This document shows, piece by piece, positions 1 through 10,162 of a stretch of DNA of 47,406 nucleotides. The translations under genes were made by a program, and so were the position numbers. Every line of letters starts with the position of its first letter. The first letter of the stretch is position 1. This DNA is from Acidimicrobiales bacterium (lineage in GTDB: Bacteria > Actinomycetota > Acidimicrobiia > Acidimicrobiales > RAAP-2). The notes under the pieces were generated by a model. The model was given only the letters and a program-made list of their open reading frames with translations. It made no database searches and had not been told where the DNA came from. Where the stretch lies: the NCBI GenBank assembly GCA_017883135.1, contig JADGOE010000015.1, positions 1 to 47,406 on the forward strand, read 5' to 3'.

Positions 1-1312
<1,312 letters not shown>

Positions 1313-1337
1313 GTGATCGGGCCTCCTGTGGCACGCG

Positions 1338-1364
1338 TTAGCAGTCGAGGGTTGAGAGTGCCAA
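1338..1364 (-). promoter_or_regulatory. CIRCE operator (HrcA binding site) of groES-groEL
   Basis: Read on the minus strand this is TTGGCACTC, nine bases, GACTGCTAA. The CIRCE consensus is TTAGCACTC-N9-GAGTGCTAA, so 16 of the 18 arm positions match and the spacer is exactly nine. It lies 25 bases upstream of the groES start and shares one base with the predicted -10 box, so bound HrcA would block transcription initiation. The role of CIRCE and HrcA is established knowledge; hrcA itself is not in the window. Confidence 0.93.
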
Positions 1365-1392
1365 CGTTACCCGCCTCGGCGGCACTTGGCAA
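1364..1392 (-). promoter_or_regulatory. Promoter of groES-groEL
   Basis: On the minus strand there is TTGCCA (1387-1392), a 17-base spacer, and TAACGT (1364-1369), a good primary-sigma-type match. The last base of the -10 is the first base of the CIRCE element. The 141-base gap between tsaD and groES holds this promoter and operator and nothing else I recognise. Confidence 0.7.
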
Positions 1393-1453
1393 CCGGCACG
1401 CGCGACTGCCAGCACAGATCCGTCCCGACACCACGGCCGGTGGGGGCCGTTCG

Positions 1454-2515
1454 TCAGCCCGCGGCCACCAACCCGAGGTTCGGGTCGGCTCCGAGCGTCA
1501 GGGGGCTCGCCCCGCCGTGCTGCAGCCTCCACCACCCGGCCGCCGCGACCATGGCCGCGTTGTCGGTGCACAGCGAGCGGCTGGGCAGGAAGGCACCGAT
1601 CCCGTCCGCCTCGCACACTTCCTCGACCCGGCGACGGAGCAGCGAGTTGGCCGCCACCCCCCCGGCCAGGCACAGCGCCGTCGCACCCACCTCGGCGGCT
1701 GCCTTGCGGGCCCTGGTCACCAGCACCTCCACCACCGCCTGGCGGAACGACGCCGCCACGTCCGCGGTGGACGCGTCGGGTCGCTTCCTCACCATGTTGA
1801 CCACCGACGTCTTCAGTCCGCTGAAGGAGAAGTCGTAGCGGTCGCCGGGCAGCGACCTCGGAAAGGGGAACGCCTGCGGATCCCCCTCCTCGGCGACCTC
1901 GTCGATCGCCGGCCCCCCTGGGTACCCGAGGCCGAGGAAGCGGGCAACCTTGTCGAACGCCTCACCGGCTGCGTCGTCAATGGTCCGGCCCAGCAGCCGG
2001 TAGCGGCCCGGCTCGGTGACCTCGATCAGCAGCGTGTGGCCGCCCGAGACCAGAAGCACCACCAGCGGCCAACCCAGGTCGGGCTGCTCCAACAGTGAGG
2101 CGAAGAGATGGGCCTCGAGATGGTTCACCCCGACCAGCGGGACCCCCCACGCCAGCGAGAGCGCCTTCGCCTCGGCCACTCCGACCAGCAAGGAGCCGAT
2201 GAGGCCGGGCCCGTAGGTGACTGCGACGGCGTCGATGCCCGCTCCGGACGCAGTGGTGCCGGCCCGCTTGAGGGCGTCGTCCAACACCGGGGTCAGCAGC
2301 TCGAGGTGCGCCCGGCCGGCCAGCTCGGGGACCACGCCGCCGTAGCGCGCGTGCAGGTCGATCTGGCTGCTGACGACCGATGAGACGATCGTCGACCCCC
2401 CGTCGACCACCGATGCCGCCGTCTCGTCGCACGAAGTCTCGATCCCGAGCACCCGGTGGACGGCGCGATCGGTCGGGGGGACCGACGTCGGGGAGCTGGA
2501 CACGGAGAGGAACAC
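1454..2515 (-). CDS. tsaD: tRNA N6-adenosine threonylcarbamoyltransferase TsaD
   Basis: Transfers the threonylcarbamoyl group to A37 of tRNAs that read ANN codons, working with TsaB and TsaE. The ASKHA-fold hallmarks are present: LGIETSCDETAAS near the N-terminus, the metal-binding HLEAH at about residues 132-136 of the longest frame, SGGHT at about 157-161, and GRTIDDAAGEAFDKVARFLGL. The C-terminus ends in a conserved CTDNAAMVA region and a short tail. The longest frame starts at a GTG (2515) with no clear ribosome-binding site. Family members usually begin just before LGIETSCDET, so a GTG at 2452 is an equally good start. It follows rimI by 30 bases and ends the tsaE-tsaB-rimI-tsaD group. 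Confidence 0.96.
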   Translation of the reverse strand: MFLSVSSSPTSVPPTDRAVHRVLGIETSCDETAASVVDGGSTIVSSVVSSQIDLHARYGGVVPELAGRAHLELLTPVLDDALKRAGTTASGAGIDAVAVTYGPGLIGSLLVGVAEAKALSLAWGVPLVGVNHLEAHLFASLLEQPDLGWPLVVLLVSGGHTLLIEVTEPGRYRLLGRTIDDAAGEAFDKVARFLGLGYPGGPAIDEVAEEGDPQAFPFPRSLPGDRYDFSFSGLKTSVVNMVRKRPDASTADVAASFRQAVVEVLVTRARKAAAEVGATALCLAGGVAANSLLRRRVEEVCEADGIGAFLPSRSLCTDNAAMVAAAGWWRLQHGGASPLTLGADPNLGLVAAG

Positions 2516-2545
2516 TACCGATCCGGCGGCCCCGCCGGCCGGGGC

Positions 2546-3100
2546 TCACCGGCGGCTGTCGACCTCGAGGCCGGGGGCCAGGGATTGCTCGATGCTGGAA
2601 AGACGCTGCGCGTACGCTTCCGTGTCGATGTCCCGCGCCCACATGATCAGGGCGTCGCCTCCCTCGGGGTAGTAGTTCGGCCGGACCCCCACCGGGGCCA
2701 GGCCGAAGCGTGCGTAGAGGGCCAGCGCCGGCTCGTTCCCCACCCGAACCTCGAGGGTCAGGTGACGGGCCCCATGGGCGAGGGCGGTGCGGACCAGATC
2801 CGAGAGAAGCACGGTGCCCAGTCGCCGGCCGTGCCAGCTCGGGTCCACCGCGATGTTGTTCACGTGGGACTCGTCGTCGATGAACATCTGGCCGGCGAAC
2901 CCCACGATCTGCCTGCCGATCCACGCGGCGCGGTAGGAACGCGACGTGCGCTGGGCGAGCTCCTCCACGAACAGCCGGCGGGACCACGGCTCGGGGAACA
3001 CCGCTCCTTCGATCGCCAGCACCATCCCGAGGTCCTTGGTCCGCATCGGGGCCACCACCACCCGGTGCGACCGGTCCGGCGCCTCCGGTCCCGCCGTCAT
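2546..3100 (-). CDS. rimI: Ribosomal protein S18 N-alanyl acetyltransferase RimI
   Basis: GNAT-family enzyme that acetylates the N-terminal alanine of ribosomal protein S18 using acetyl-CoA. The 184-residue product shows the GNAT core: a MRTKDLGMVLAIEGAVFPEPWS opening, the beta-strand segment HVNNIAVDPSWHGRRLGTVLL with the acetyl-CoA-binding R-R-x-G-x-x-L loop, and the NEPALALYARFGLAPVGVRPNYY C-terminal motif typical of RimI. Its ATG overlaps the tsaB stop in an ATGA junction. Position between tsaB and tsaD is the classic arrangement in actinobacteria. The N-terminal 15 or so residues extend beyond many RimI proteins. Confidence 0.93.
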   Translation of the reverse strand: MTAGPEAPDRSHRVVVAPMRTKDLGMVLAIEGAVFPEPWSRRLFVEELAQRTSRSYRAAWIGRQIVGFAGQMFIDDESHVNNIAVDPSWHGRRLGTVLLSDLVRTALAHGARHLTLEVRVGNEPALALYARFGLAPVGVRPNYYPEGGDALIMWARDIDTEAYAQRLSSIEQSLAPGLEVDSRR

Positions 3101-3897
3101 GCCCGGCGGTGGTCCGGTGCACCGGGTGCACCGGGTGCCGTCACACGGGGTGCCCGCTCCTCCCAGTTGATGCGGGCGTCGGCCTGGCGTCGGTAGTCGG
3201 GCAGCAGGGCCTCGGGCGGCAGCGCGAACCCTCCCCGACCCAGGCGCTCGACAGCCAGGCGCGCCAGCGCGAGTGGGGGCGGGGAGGAGAGCTCGCCGGC
3301 CAGGTCGAGCTCGATCGACGGATGCACCGACAGCAGCGGCCGATAGCGGACCGCGCCGTCACCCACCACCACGACCGGGCCGGTCTCGTCGACCATGCCG
3401 AGCAGCCAGTCGACCAGCACCTGCGGGACGATCGGTTCCAACCGATCGTCCCGGACCGACGCCGGGTCGATCGGCCCGGCGGCCTCTCGGTCCCGGTCGA
3501 AGAGGTAGGCGGCGGCGAACACCTCGCCCCGCCGGGCATCCACCACCGACACCACCCGCCGGGCGCCATCCACGCCGGAGTGCCTGTGGGCGGCGGCGGC
3601 GAGCACATCGAGGCTGCTGACCCCGAGGACACCGAGGCCGAGGGCCTGGGCCAGCGCCTTGGCCGTCGCCACACCGACCCGGAGGCCGGTAAACAGCCCG
3701 GGGCCGACATCGACGGCGATGGCATCGATATCTCCGAGGGCGCACCCCGACACGACGCAGACCTCCTCGATGAACGGCGCCAACAGCTCGGCGTGCATCC
3801 TCCCTCCGACGTGGGTCCGCTCCGCCTCGCCGGAGTCGTCGCGGATCAGGGCCACTCCCACCACGTCGGTGGCCGATTCGATGGCAAGCAGTGTCAC
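3097..3897 (-). CDS. tsaB: t6A37 biosynthesis protein TsaB
   Basis: Non-catalytic partner of TsaD in threonylcarbamoyladenosine synthesis, a degenerate ASKHA-fold protein. The 266-residue product starts VTLLAIESATDVVGVAL, the normal family opening, and contains the conserved VGPGLFTGLRVGVATAKALAQALG segment and VVDARRGEVFAAAY. I chose the GTG at 3897, four bases after the tsaE stop. A frame extending to an ATG at 3936 would add residues unlike TsaB and overlap tsaE. The C-terminus ends in a Pro/Ala/Gly-rich stretch before the ATGA junction with rimI. Confidence 0.94.
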   Translation of the reverse strand: MTLLAIESATDVVGVALIRDDSGEAERTHVGGRMHAELLAPFIEEVCVVSGCALGDIDAIAVDVGPGLFTGLRVGVATAKALAQALGLGVLGVSSLDVLAAAAHRHSGVDGARRVVSVVDARRGEVFAAAYLFDRDREAAGPIDPASVRDDRLEPIVPQVLVDWLLGMVDETGPVVVVGDGAVRYRPLLSVHPSIELDLAGELSSPPPLALARLAVERLGRGGFALPPEALLPDYRRQADARINWEERAPRVTAPGAPGAPDHRRA

Positions 3898-3901
3898 CGG
3901 A

Positions 3902-4459
3902 TCACCTGGCGACCAGCCACTGCTCCACCGCGGCACGCAGTGCCGGCCGGCGCCCCTGCCACGAGCCCCCCGAGGTGGTGATGGTGATCAGCCGGCGGTC
4001 GTCGTCGTCACCCGTCGCCGCCAAATGCACGGTGAGCGATCCGTCCCCGAGGACGGGCTCGGCCACATCTCCCCACTCCACCAGGGCCACGGCCCCGTCC
4101 TCGACCAGCTCGCCCAATCCGAGGTCGGCGATCTCCTGCAGGTTGTCGAGGCGGTAGACGTCCGCGTGCAGGAGCGTGTGGATTGCGGGCCGGTGCTCCC
4201 CGTCGCCTGGCGCCGCGATTCCGACCGGGTACTGGCGCACCAGGGTGAACGTGGGACTGGTGATCGGCTCGGTGATGCCCAAGCCCCCGCCGAACCCCTG
4301 GGCGAACGTGGTCTTCCCCGCACCGAGGTCACCCGCCAGCAGCAGGATGTCCCCGGGCGCGCAGAGAGGGGCGATGGCCCGGGCCAACGCACGGGTCTCC
4401 TCGGCCCCGGTGGTCGCCGCCACCAGGGGCTCGGGCTCGGGTCCGGCGGTCAACCCCAC
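3902..4459 (-). CDS. tsaE: t6A37 biosynthesis ATPase TsaE
   Basis: P-loop ATPase that drives turnover of the TsaB-TsaD complex. The Walker A sequence GDLGAGKTTFAQGFG, the SPTFTLVRQY switch region, HADVYRL and the VEWGDVAE motif with its conserved Trp are all present. Starts are ambiguous. A GTG at 4459 overlaps the end of the upstream glycosylase gene by ten bases, and a TTG at 4453 would give a four-base TTGA overlap. Neither has a strong ribosome-binding site, so translational coupling is likely. The product is about 185 residues, slightly longer than the usual 150-160 because of a short loop rich in charged residues (GIAAPGDGEHRP). Confidence 0.93.
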   Translation of the reverse strand: MGLTAGPEPEPLVAATTGAEETRALARAIAPLCAPGDILLLAGDLGAGKTTFAQGFGGGLGITEPITSPTFTLVRQYPVGIAAPGDGEHRPAIHTLLHADVYRLDNLQEIADLGLGELVEDGAVALVEWGDVAEPVLGDGSLTVHLAATGDDDDRRLITITTSGGSWQGRRPALRAAVEQWLVAR

Positions 4460-5016
4460 CCCACCAGCTGCTTGGCCCGGACCAGGTCGGCCCGCATCTC
4501 GGCCACGACCACGCCACCCGAGCGAAGTGCGGCGGCCGGGTGATAGGTGGGCACCAGCTGCCACTCGCCCATCGGGTACGCCTTGCCCCGGACCTTGGTG
4601 ATCCCCAGGTCGGTCTCGAGCAGCAGGCGGGTGGAGAAGTTGCCCAGGGTCACCACCACCTTGGGGCGGACCAGCTGGAGCTGGGCCTCCAGGTAGGGAC
4701 GGCAGGCGGCGATCTCCACGGGCGTCGGGTCGCGATTGTCCGGGGGGCGGCACTTGACCACGTTGGCGATGTAGCACCGGCTGCGGTCTACGCCGAGCTC
4801 CTCCTGCATCAGCCGGTCGAGGAGCTTGCCCGAGCGGCCCACGAACGGCTCACCCTGGAGGTCCTCGTCCCTGCCCGGAGCCTCCCCGACGAACATCAGG
4901 TCCGCCTCGGGGTCACCGACGCCGAACACCACCTGGGTCCGCTGGGCGGCCAACGGGCAGCGGTCGCACCCGGCCGCCTCCCGGGCGAGGTCTGCCAGCT
5001 CGGTACCCGGTGCCAC
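4450..5016 (-). CDS. Family-4 uracil-DNA glycosylase (4Fe-4S)
   Basis: Removes uracil from DNA. It belongs to the iron-sulfur family-4 enzymes typical of thermophiles and actinobacteria. The motif [19 protein letters not shown] forms the active-site and uracil-recognition loop, and [11 protein letters not shown] is the later His-containing motif. Four cysteines fit the cluster-ligand pattern: CDRC near the N-terminus, the Cys of VVKCRPP, and a Cys 16 residues later in IAACRPYL. The chosen start is the GTG at 5016, giving 188 residues; upstream in-frame sequence is low-complexity. It sits between alr and tsaE, separated from alr by 79 bases and overlapping tsaE, so it joins the tsa transcription unit. 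Confidence 0.92.
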   Translation of the reverse strand: MAPGTELADLAREAAGCDRCPLAAQRTQVVFGVGDPEADLMFVGEAPGRDEDLQGEPFVGRSGKLLDRLMQEELGVDRSRCYIANVVKCRPPDNRDPTPVEIAACRPYLEAQLQLVRPKVVVTLGNFSTRLLLETDLGITKVRGKAYPMGEWQLVPTYHPAAALRSGGVVVAEMRADLVRAKQLVGWG

Positions 5017-5095
5017 GGCCGCATGGTACCGCCCGCCGCCTGGGGGACGTCCCGTAGCCACGTCGAGGCCCGCCCCGCAGCGCGGGCGCACCTCC

Positions 5096-6280
5096 TCAGG
5101 TCGGGTGCCGACCCTCTCCGCGCCCGACCAGGCGCGGCACCCTGGGCCCGATGCCGCACAGCACCTCGTAGCTGATGGTGCCGAGGAGCCCGGCCCACTC
5201 GTCGGCGGTGATCTCCTCGGCACCTTGGCCGCCGAGCAGGACCACCTCGTCACCCACCTCCACTGGGGCGGATCCCGCCGGCCCGCAGTCCACCATGATC
5301 TGGTCCATGGTCACCACGCCGGCCAAGGGCCGGCGGACTCCCCTGATCAAGACCTCCCCACCCTGGTCGAAGAGACGACGGGGGACGCCGTCGGCGTAAC
5401 CGATCGGCACGGTGGCCACCGTCGAGCGCCGGGCCAGCGACCGCACGCGGCCATAGGAGAGCCGCTCGCCCCCGTCGAGCTCGCGGACGAACGTGACCCG
5501 GGTGCGCAGGGACAGCACCGGCCGGAGCCGTCGGCCGCTGGTCAGCGCCGCAAGCTCCTCGGCCAGCGCCGGGGTGGGAGCCACCCCGTACAGGGCGATG
5601 CCGCACCGGACCATGTCCCGGCGCGCCGCGGCCACAGCGATGGTCCCGGCCGAGTTGGCAGCGTGGGTCATCGGGGGCCGGTGACCGGCGGCGGCCAGGC
5701 GGTCCAAGGTGGCCTCGAACCGGTCGAGCTGCAACGCGGTGAAGTCGCGATCGTCTGGGCCGGCACCGTCGGCCACCGCCAGGTGGGTCCACACCGCATC
5801 GAGTCGGAGTGCTCCGTCGTCGGCGATCGTCTGGGCGAGTGAGGCCACGTCCTGCGCATCGGACCCGACCCGGTGCATGCCCGTGTCCACCTTGAGGTGG
5901 ACGCCGACCGGAGGGAAGCCCCCGTCCCCCACCACCTTGCCGAGCGAGCGCAAGCCCGCATGGGTGTAGACGGAGGGGACCAGTCGGCGGGCGACCGCTT
6001 CGGGCATCGCCTCGACCGGGGGCTCGGACAGCAGGAGGATCGGTGCATCGACTCCGGCCTCGCGCAGGGCGACTCCCTCCTCCACCAGGGCCACGGCCAG
6101 CCACGTCGCGCCGCCGGCCAGGGCCGCCCGAGCCACCGACAGTGCACCGTGCCCATAGCCATCGGCCTTCACCACCGCGCACAGGGCGGCCGGTCCGGCG
6201 AGCCCACTGAGGATCGAGGCGTTGTGCGCGACGGCGTCGACGTCGATGTCGGCCCACACCGGCCGCCACCGCTCAGCCAC
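5096..6280 (-). CDS. alr: Alanine racemase Alr
   Basis: PLP enzyme that interconverts L- and D-alanine for peptidoglycan. The PLP-lysine motif [11 protein letters not shown] is near residue 35, and the catalytic tyrosine lies in GERLSYGRV. Also present are the substrate and PLP-phosphate region [10 protein letters not shown], the [13 protein letters not shown] segment and [11 protein letters not shown]. The GTG at 6280 gives [16 protein letters not shown], which matches the family N-terminus, and overlaps the nnrD stop by eight bases. The resulting 394 residues are the usual length. The window also holds glmM and glmS, so this region groups several cell-wall precursor steps. Confidence 0.96.
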   Translation of the reverse strand: MAERWRPVWADIDVDAVAHNASILSGLAGPAALCAVVKADGYGHGALSVARAALAGGATWLAVALVEEGVALREAGVDAPILLLSEPPVEAMPEAVARRLVPSVYTHAGLRSLGKVVGDGGFPPVGVHLKVDTGMHRVGSDAQDVASLAQTIADDGALRLDAVWTHLAVADGAGPDDRDFTALQLDRFEATLDRLAAAGHRPPMTHAANSAGTIAVAAARRDMVRCGIALYGVAPTPALAEELAALTSGRRLRPVLSLRTRVTFVRELDGGERLSYGRVRSLARRSTVATVPIGYADGVPRRLFDQGGEVLIRGVRRPLAGVVTMDQIMVDCGPAGSAPVEVGDEVVLLGGQGAEEITADEWAGLLGTISYEVLCGIGPRVPRLVGRGEGRHPT

Positions 6281-7664
6281 GTCGCCCCTCCGACATGCCG
6301 GGCGACGAGCGCAGGCCCGACAACACCTGGGCCACCAGACCGGGGAGGTCACCGGCCACCATGCCCTCGGCCGGGCCCCGGGCCCCGGCCCGGCCGTGCA
6401 CGTGGGCGGCCAGGGCGGCTGCCTCGAGCGGAGCCACGCCCCGGGCGATCATCGCCCCGATCACCCCGGAGAGGACGTCACCGGTACCGGCGGTGGCCAG
6501 ACCGGTGGTTCCCGACATGCCCAGCAGCACCCGGCCGGCCGGGTCGGCCACCGCGGTGAGCGGCCCCTTGAGCAGTGCCACCACACCTGCTGCAGCCGCC
6601 AGTTGCCGCGCAGCACCGATCCGCTCCTCGCCCGGGTGGGCACCCATCAGTCGCCCGTACTCCCCGTCGTGAGGGGTGACCACCACCGCCGAACGTGAGG
6701 CCGGCCGGGCGCCACCGTCCACCCTCCCCAGGGCGAAGAGCCCGTCGGCGTCGACCACCACCGGCACCGGCGACTCGGCCACCAGGCGCCGCACCTCGCC
6801 GGCCGACGTCTCCGCACGCCCCAGGCCGGGGCCGACCACCACCGCGGCACACCGCGAGGCGGCCTCCAGGGCGCCGGCCGACCAGCCCTCGGCAGGGAGC
6901 GACACGCCCACCGCCTCGGCGACAGGGCTGTCCGACACGTTGGCACCGGGTACACCGAGACGGACCATCCCCGCACCGGCCCGGTAGGCCGAACGTGCGC
7001 AGAGTGCGGCCGCCCCGGCCATGCCGGGCGACCCGGCCACCACCAGCACGGCGGCGGACCACTTGTTGCCGCCGTAGCGCCGGGGCGGCAGCACGGCGGC
7101 CACATCACCGTCGTCCATGACATGGATGGCCGAAGGGCCCGGGTCCAAGCCGATATCGGCCACCGACACCCGCCCGGCCAGATGGAACCCTTCGCCCTGC
7201 AGGAGGCCGGGCTTGAGCGCAACAAAGGTGACCGTCCGTGTGGCGGCGAGCGGTGCGCCCGACACTTCGCCGGAGTCACCGTTCACCCCCGAGGGGATGT
7301 CGACGGCCAGCACCGGCGTGGCCGGATCTGCTGTCGGCGCCCGGTACTCGCCCCGGAACCCGGTGCCGTATGCCGCGTCGATCACCAGGTCGGCCGGTCC
7401 GATGGCGTCGCCGGTACCTGCCTCGACGACACGGACCCGGGCGCCGCGTGCAGAAAGCACTCGGGCGGCACACCTACCATCGGCTCCGTTGTTCCCCCGC
7501 CCTGCGACCACCACCACCCGGCGCCCGTACGTTCCGCCGAGCATGTCGATGGCAGCCAGTGCCGCGGCCAGACCGGCCCGCGCGACCAGTGCCTCGAGCG
7601 GCGTGGACGCCAGGGCACCGGCATCGACCGCGTTCATCTCGGAGACGGTGAGCACCGGTTGCAT
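6273..7664 (-). CDS. nnrD: Bifunctional NAD(P)HX epimerase / ADP-dependent NAD(P)HX dehydratase
   Basis: Repairs hydrated NAD(P)H. An N-terminal YjeF-type epimerase domain covers about residues 1-205 and includes VVVVAGRGNNGADG and VLAVDIPSGVNGDSG. A C-terminal ribokinase-like dehydratase domain follows, with GNKWSAAVLVVAGSPGMAGAA, VVVGPGLGR, VVVTPHDGEYGRLMG, ALLKGPLTAV and the TTGLATAGTGDVLSG signature. The fusion gives 463 residues, somewhat shorter than the E. coli protein. I chose the ATG at 7664 (MQPVLTVSEMNAVD), 11 bases after the acpS stop. The gene overlaps alr by eight bases. The symbol follows actinobacterial usage; nnr or yjeF are alternatives. Confidence 0.94.
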   Translation of the reverse strand: MQPVLTVSEMNAVDAGALASTPLEALVARAGLAAALAAIDMLGGTYGRRVVVVAGRGNNGADGRCAARVLSARGARVRVVEAGTGDAIGPADLVIDAAYGTGFRGEYRAPTADPATPVLAVDIPSGVNGDSGEVSGAPLAATRTVTFVALKPGLLQGEGFHLAGRVSVADIGLDPGPSAIHVMDDGDVAAVLPPRRYGGNKWSAAVLVVAGSPGMAGAAALCARSAYRAGAGMVRLGVPGANVSDSPVAEAVGVSLPAEGWSAGALEAASRCAAVVVGPGLGRAETSAGEVRRLVAESPVPVVVDADGLFALGRVDGGARPASRSAVVVTPHDGEYGRLMGAHPGEERIGAARQLAAAAGVVALLKGPLTAVADPAGRVLLGMSGTTGLATAGTGDVLSGVIGAMIARGVAPLEAAALAAHVHGRAGARGPAEGMVAGDLPGLVAQVLSGLRSSPGMSEGRRG

Positions 7665-7675
7665 CGGATCCGACG

Positions 7676-8194
7676 CTACGGCCTCGACGAGCAGTGTGAG
7701 GGACGGATCGGGGCCGAGGGCCACGAGACGGCCGTCCCGCCTTCGGCGATGACCATGGCCACCGCCACCTGATCGGTGTGGGTCAAGGAGAGATGCCACC
7801 GGCAGACCCCGGCTTGCCGGGCCAGTTCACCAGCCGAACCGTGCAGCACCAGCGACGGTGCCTCGAGGCCGTTCCGCACCACTTCCACTTCGGCGAAGGG
7901 GAACGTACCCAACCCGACCCCGAGGGCCTTCATAGCCGCCTCCTTGGCGGCGAAACGCGTCGACATCCGCGGGACCGGGTCGTGGGCGGACTGGGCGTAG
8001 CGGCGCTCGGCCTCGGTGAACAGCCGGTCGGCCAGGCGCGACCTGCGGGCCAGCACCCGACGGAACCGGTCGAGGTCCACGGCGTCGACGCCCACGCCGA
8101 CCAGACCCCCGGGTGCCGCTGCCCCCCGGGCGAGCACCTCTGCCGCCCTCTGTGCGAGCACGGTCACCGGAGCGGCACCGTCGGCTTCCCTCAC
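7676..8194 (-). CDS. acpS: Holo-[acyl-carrier-protein] synthase AcpS
   Basis: Transfers 4'-phosphopantetheine from CoA to acyl carrier protein. The two signature motifs are VGVGVDAVDLDRFRRVL (metal-binding Asp) and STRFAAKEAAMKALGVG (catalytic Glu-Ala-Lys region), followed by WHLSLTHTDQVAVAMVIAE. The GTG at 8194 overlaps the glmS stop as GTGA, arguing for coupling and for this start. It gives 172 residues, longer than the usual 120-130 because of about 30 extra N-terminal residues and a 20-residue C-terminal tail (AVSWPSAPIRPSHCSSRP). A GTG just before GVGVDAVDL would restore the canonical N-terminus. Confidence 0.92.
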   Translation of the reverse strand: MREADGAAPVTVLAQRAAEVLARGAAAPGGLVGVGVDAVDLDRFRRVLARRSRLADRLFTEAERRYAQSAHDPVPRMSTRFAAKEAAMKALGVGLGTFPFAEVEVVRNGLEAPSLVLHGSAGELARQAGVCRWHLSLTHTDQVAVAMVIAEGGTAVSWPSAPIRPSHCSSRP

Positions 8195-10101
8195 TCGACG
8201 GTGACCGTCTTGGCCAGGTTGCGGGGGCGGTCGACGTCGTGGCCGTGGAGGCGGGCCAGCGAGTAGGCGAACAGCTGCAACGGCACCACGTCGACGATGG
8301 GTGCGAAGAGGTACTCGGTCTCGGGGACCCACAGCACGGCGTCCGCGTGCCGCGCGGTCTCCTCGTCCCCGTCGTTCGCCACCAACACCACGGTGGCTCC
8401 GCGGCTCTTCACCTCGGCCACGTTGCCCATCATCTTCTCCCAGACCGGCGTACGGGTGGCCACCCCGATCACCACCGTGCCCTCCTCCACCAGGGCGATG
8501 GGCCCGTGCTTGAGCTCTCCGGCAGGGAATCCCTCGGCCCGGAGGTAGGAGAGCTCCTTCAGCTTGAGGGCCCCCTCCAGGGCAACCGGGTAGCCCACCT
8601 GGCGCCCGAGGAAGATGAACGACGGCGAGTCACGGTAGGCCTCGGCCACCGCTTCCACGTCGGACGCCCGTTCGAGAGCGGTCGCCACCTTGTCGGGCAG
8701 CACACCCATCGCTCCCAACATGGCCCGGGCATCGGCCGGGGAGAGGGTCTCCCTGGCCTGGGCCAGGTAGAGGGCGAGGATCTCGAGGGCGGTGATCTGG
8801 GCCAGGTGGGTCTTGGTGGCCGCAACCCCGATCTCCGGGCCGGCCCTCGTATAGAGCACCGCGTCGGCCTCGCGAGCCATCGACGAGTCCAGCACGTTGG
8901 AGATGACCAGCACCTTGGCGCCCAGCTTGCCGGCCTCACGGATGGCCTGAAAGGTGTCCACCGTCTCACCCGACTGGCTGACCCCGATGACCAGTGTGTG
9001 CTCGTCGAGGACCGGGTTGCGGTAGCGGAACTCGCTGGCGATGTCGATCTCCACCGGCAGCCGGGCCCAGTGCTCGATGGCGTACTTGGCCATCAGGCCG
9101 GCGTGGTAGCTGCTGCCGCAGGCCACGATGAACACCTTGTTGATGGCCCGGAACTCCTCGTTGGTGATGCGGACCTCGTCAAGGACCAGTGTCCCGTCGG
9201 GGAGCAGCCGGTCGAGCAGGGTGTCGGCCACCGCCCTGGGTTGCTCGTGGATCTCCTTGCTCATGAAGTCGGGGTACCCGTCCTTGCGGGCGGCGTCGAG
9301 GTCCCAGTCCACGTGGAGCGGCGCAGGATCGACCTCGGTGCCGTCCGGAGCGGTTACCCGGATCGACCCCGGCCGCAGCTCGGCGATCTCGTCGTCCTCG
9401 AGGACGAAGAAGTCCCGGGTATGCCCGAGGATGGCCGGAATGTCCGAGGCCAGAAAAGTGGCGTCGTCGGCCAGGCCCATCAGCAGTGGGGAGACCCGGC
9501 GGGCTGCCACGATGAGATCGGGCTGGTCGGAGTGGACCACGGCGAGGGCGAAGGCACCCCGGACACGCCCGAGGGCGGCACGCACCGCGCCGGTGAGGCC
9601 GGTCCCGGGGTCGGCGGCCAGGCGCGACTCGATCAGGTGGGCCAGCACCTCGGAGTCGGTCTCCGACTCGAGGAGGTGGCCCTCCGCGATCAGTTCATCG
9701 GCCAGCTCGATGTGGTTCTCGATGATCCCGTTGTGGACCAGGGCCATCCGGCCCGAGCAGTCGGCATGAGGATGGGCGTTCTCCTCCGATGGACGGCCGT
9801 GGGTCGCCCACCGGGTATGCCCGATGCCGGCAGTTGCACCGCGGGGAGCGCTCTCCGCCCGCTTGGTGAGGTCGTCGAGCGACCTGATCCCGTTGGCAGC
9901 GCGGGCCCGCCACATCCCGTCACCGTCGGGCGGGCCGACCAGAGCCAGCCCGGCGGAGTCGTAGCCGCGGTATTCGAGGCGGGCCAGACCCTCGAGCAGC
10001 ACGCCGAGCACCTGGTCGACACCGCCTCCTTCGCCCGGTTGGGCGTCGGTTCCTCGGCCGGCAGTGCCGGGACCCCTGGTGATGCCGATGATGCCGCACA
10101 T
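8191..10101 (-). CDS. glmS: Glutamine-fructose-6-phosphate aminotransferase GlmS
   Basis: Makes glucosamine-6-phosphate from fructose-6-phosphate and glutamine, the first committed step to UDP-GlcNAc. It begins MCGIIGI, placing the nucleophilic Cys at position 2 after Met removal. The glutaminase domain (HTRWATHGRPSEENAHPH, MALVHNGIIENH) is followed by two SIS sugar-isomerase domains (CGSSYHAGLMAKYAIE, GVSQSGETVDT) and ends in NLAKTVTVE. The 636 residues exceed the usual 605-615 because of Gly-rich insertions near residues 11-30 and 50-65. The leader after glmM is only 61 bases, too short for a glmS ribozyme. The stop overlaps acpS. Confidence 0.97.
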   Translation of the reverse strand: MCGIIGITRGPGTAGRGTDAQPGEGGGVDQVLGVLLEGLARLEYRGYDSAGLALVGPPDGDGMWRARAANGIRSLDDLTKRAESAPRGATAGIGHTRWATHGRPSEENAHPHADCSGRMALVHNGIIENHIELADELIAEGHLLESETDSEVLAHLIESRLAADPGTGLTGAVRAALGRVRGAFALAVVHSDQPDLIVAARRVSPLLMGLADDATFLASDIPAILGHTRDFFVLEDDEIAELRPGSIRVTAPDGTEVDPAPLHVDWDLDAARKDGYPDFMSKEIHEQPRAVADTLLDRLLPDGTLVLDEVRITNEEFRAINKVFIVACGSSYHAGLMAKYAIEHWARLPVEIDIASEFRYRNPVLDEHTLVIGVSQSGETVDTFQAIREAGKLGAKVLVISNVLDSSMAREADAVLYTRAGPEIGVAATKTHLAQITALEILALYLAQARETLSPADARAMLGAMGVLPDKVATALERASDVEAVAEAYRDSPSFIFLGRQVGYPVALEGALKLKELSYLRAEGFPAGELKHGPIALVEEGTVVIGVATRTPVWEKMMGNVAEVKSRGATVVLVANDGDEETARHADAVLWVPETEYLFAPIVDVVPLQLFAYSLARLHGHDVDRPRNLAKTVTVE

Positions 10102-10162
10102 GGGTTCCGAGGCTAGTTGCCAGACGCGCCCACGGGCCCTCGCCGCCCGCCCGGGCGGGGAA

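Noticed and set aside
10102-10162. Possible glmS ribozyme or riboswitch before glmS
   Set aside because: The gap after glmM is only 61 bases, too short for the ribozyme, and shows none of its core sequence.
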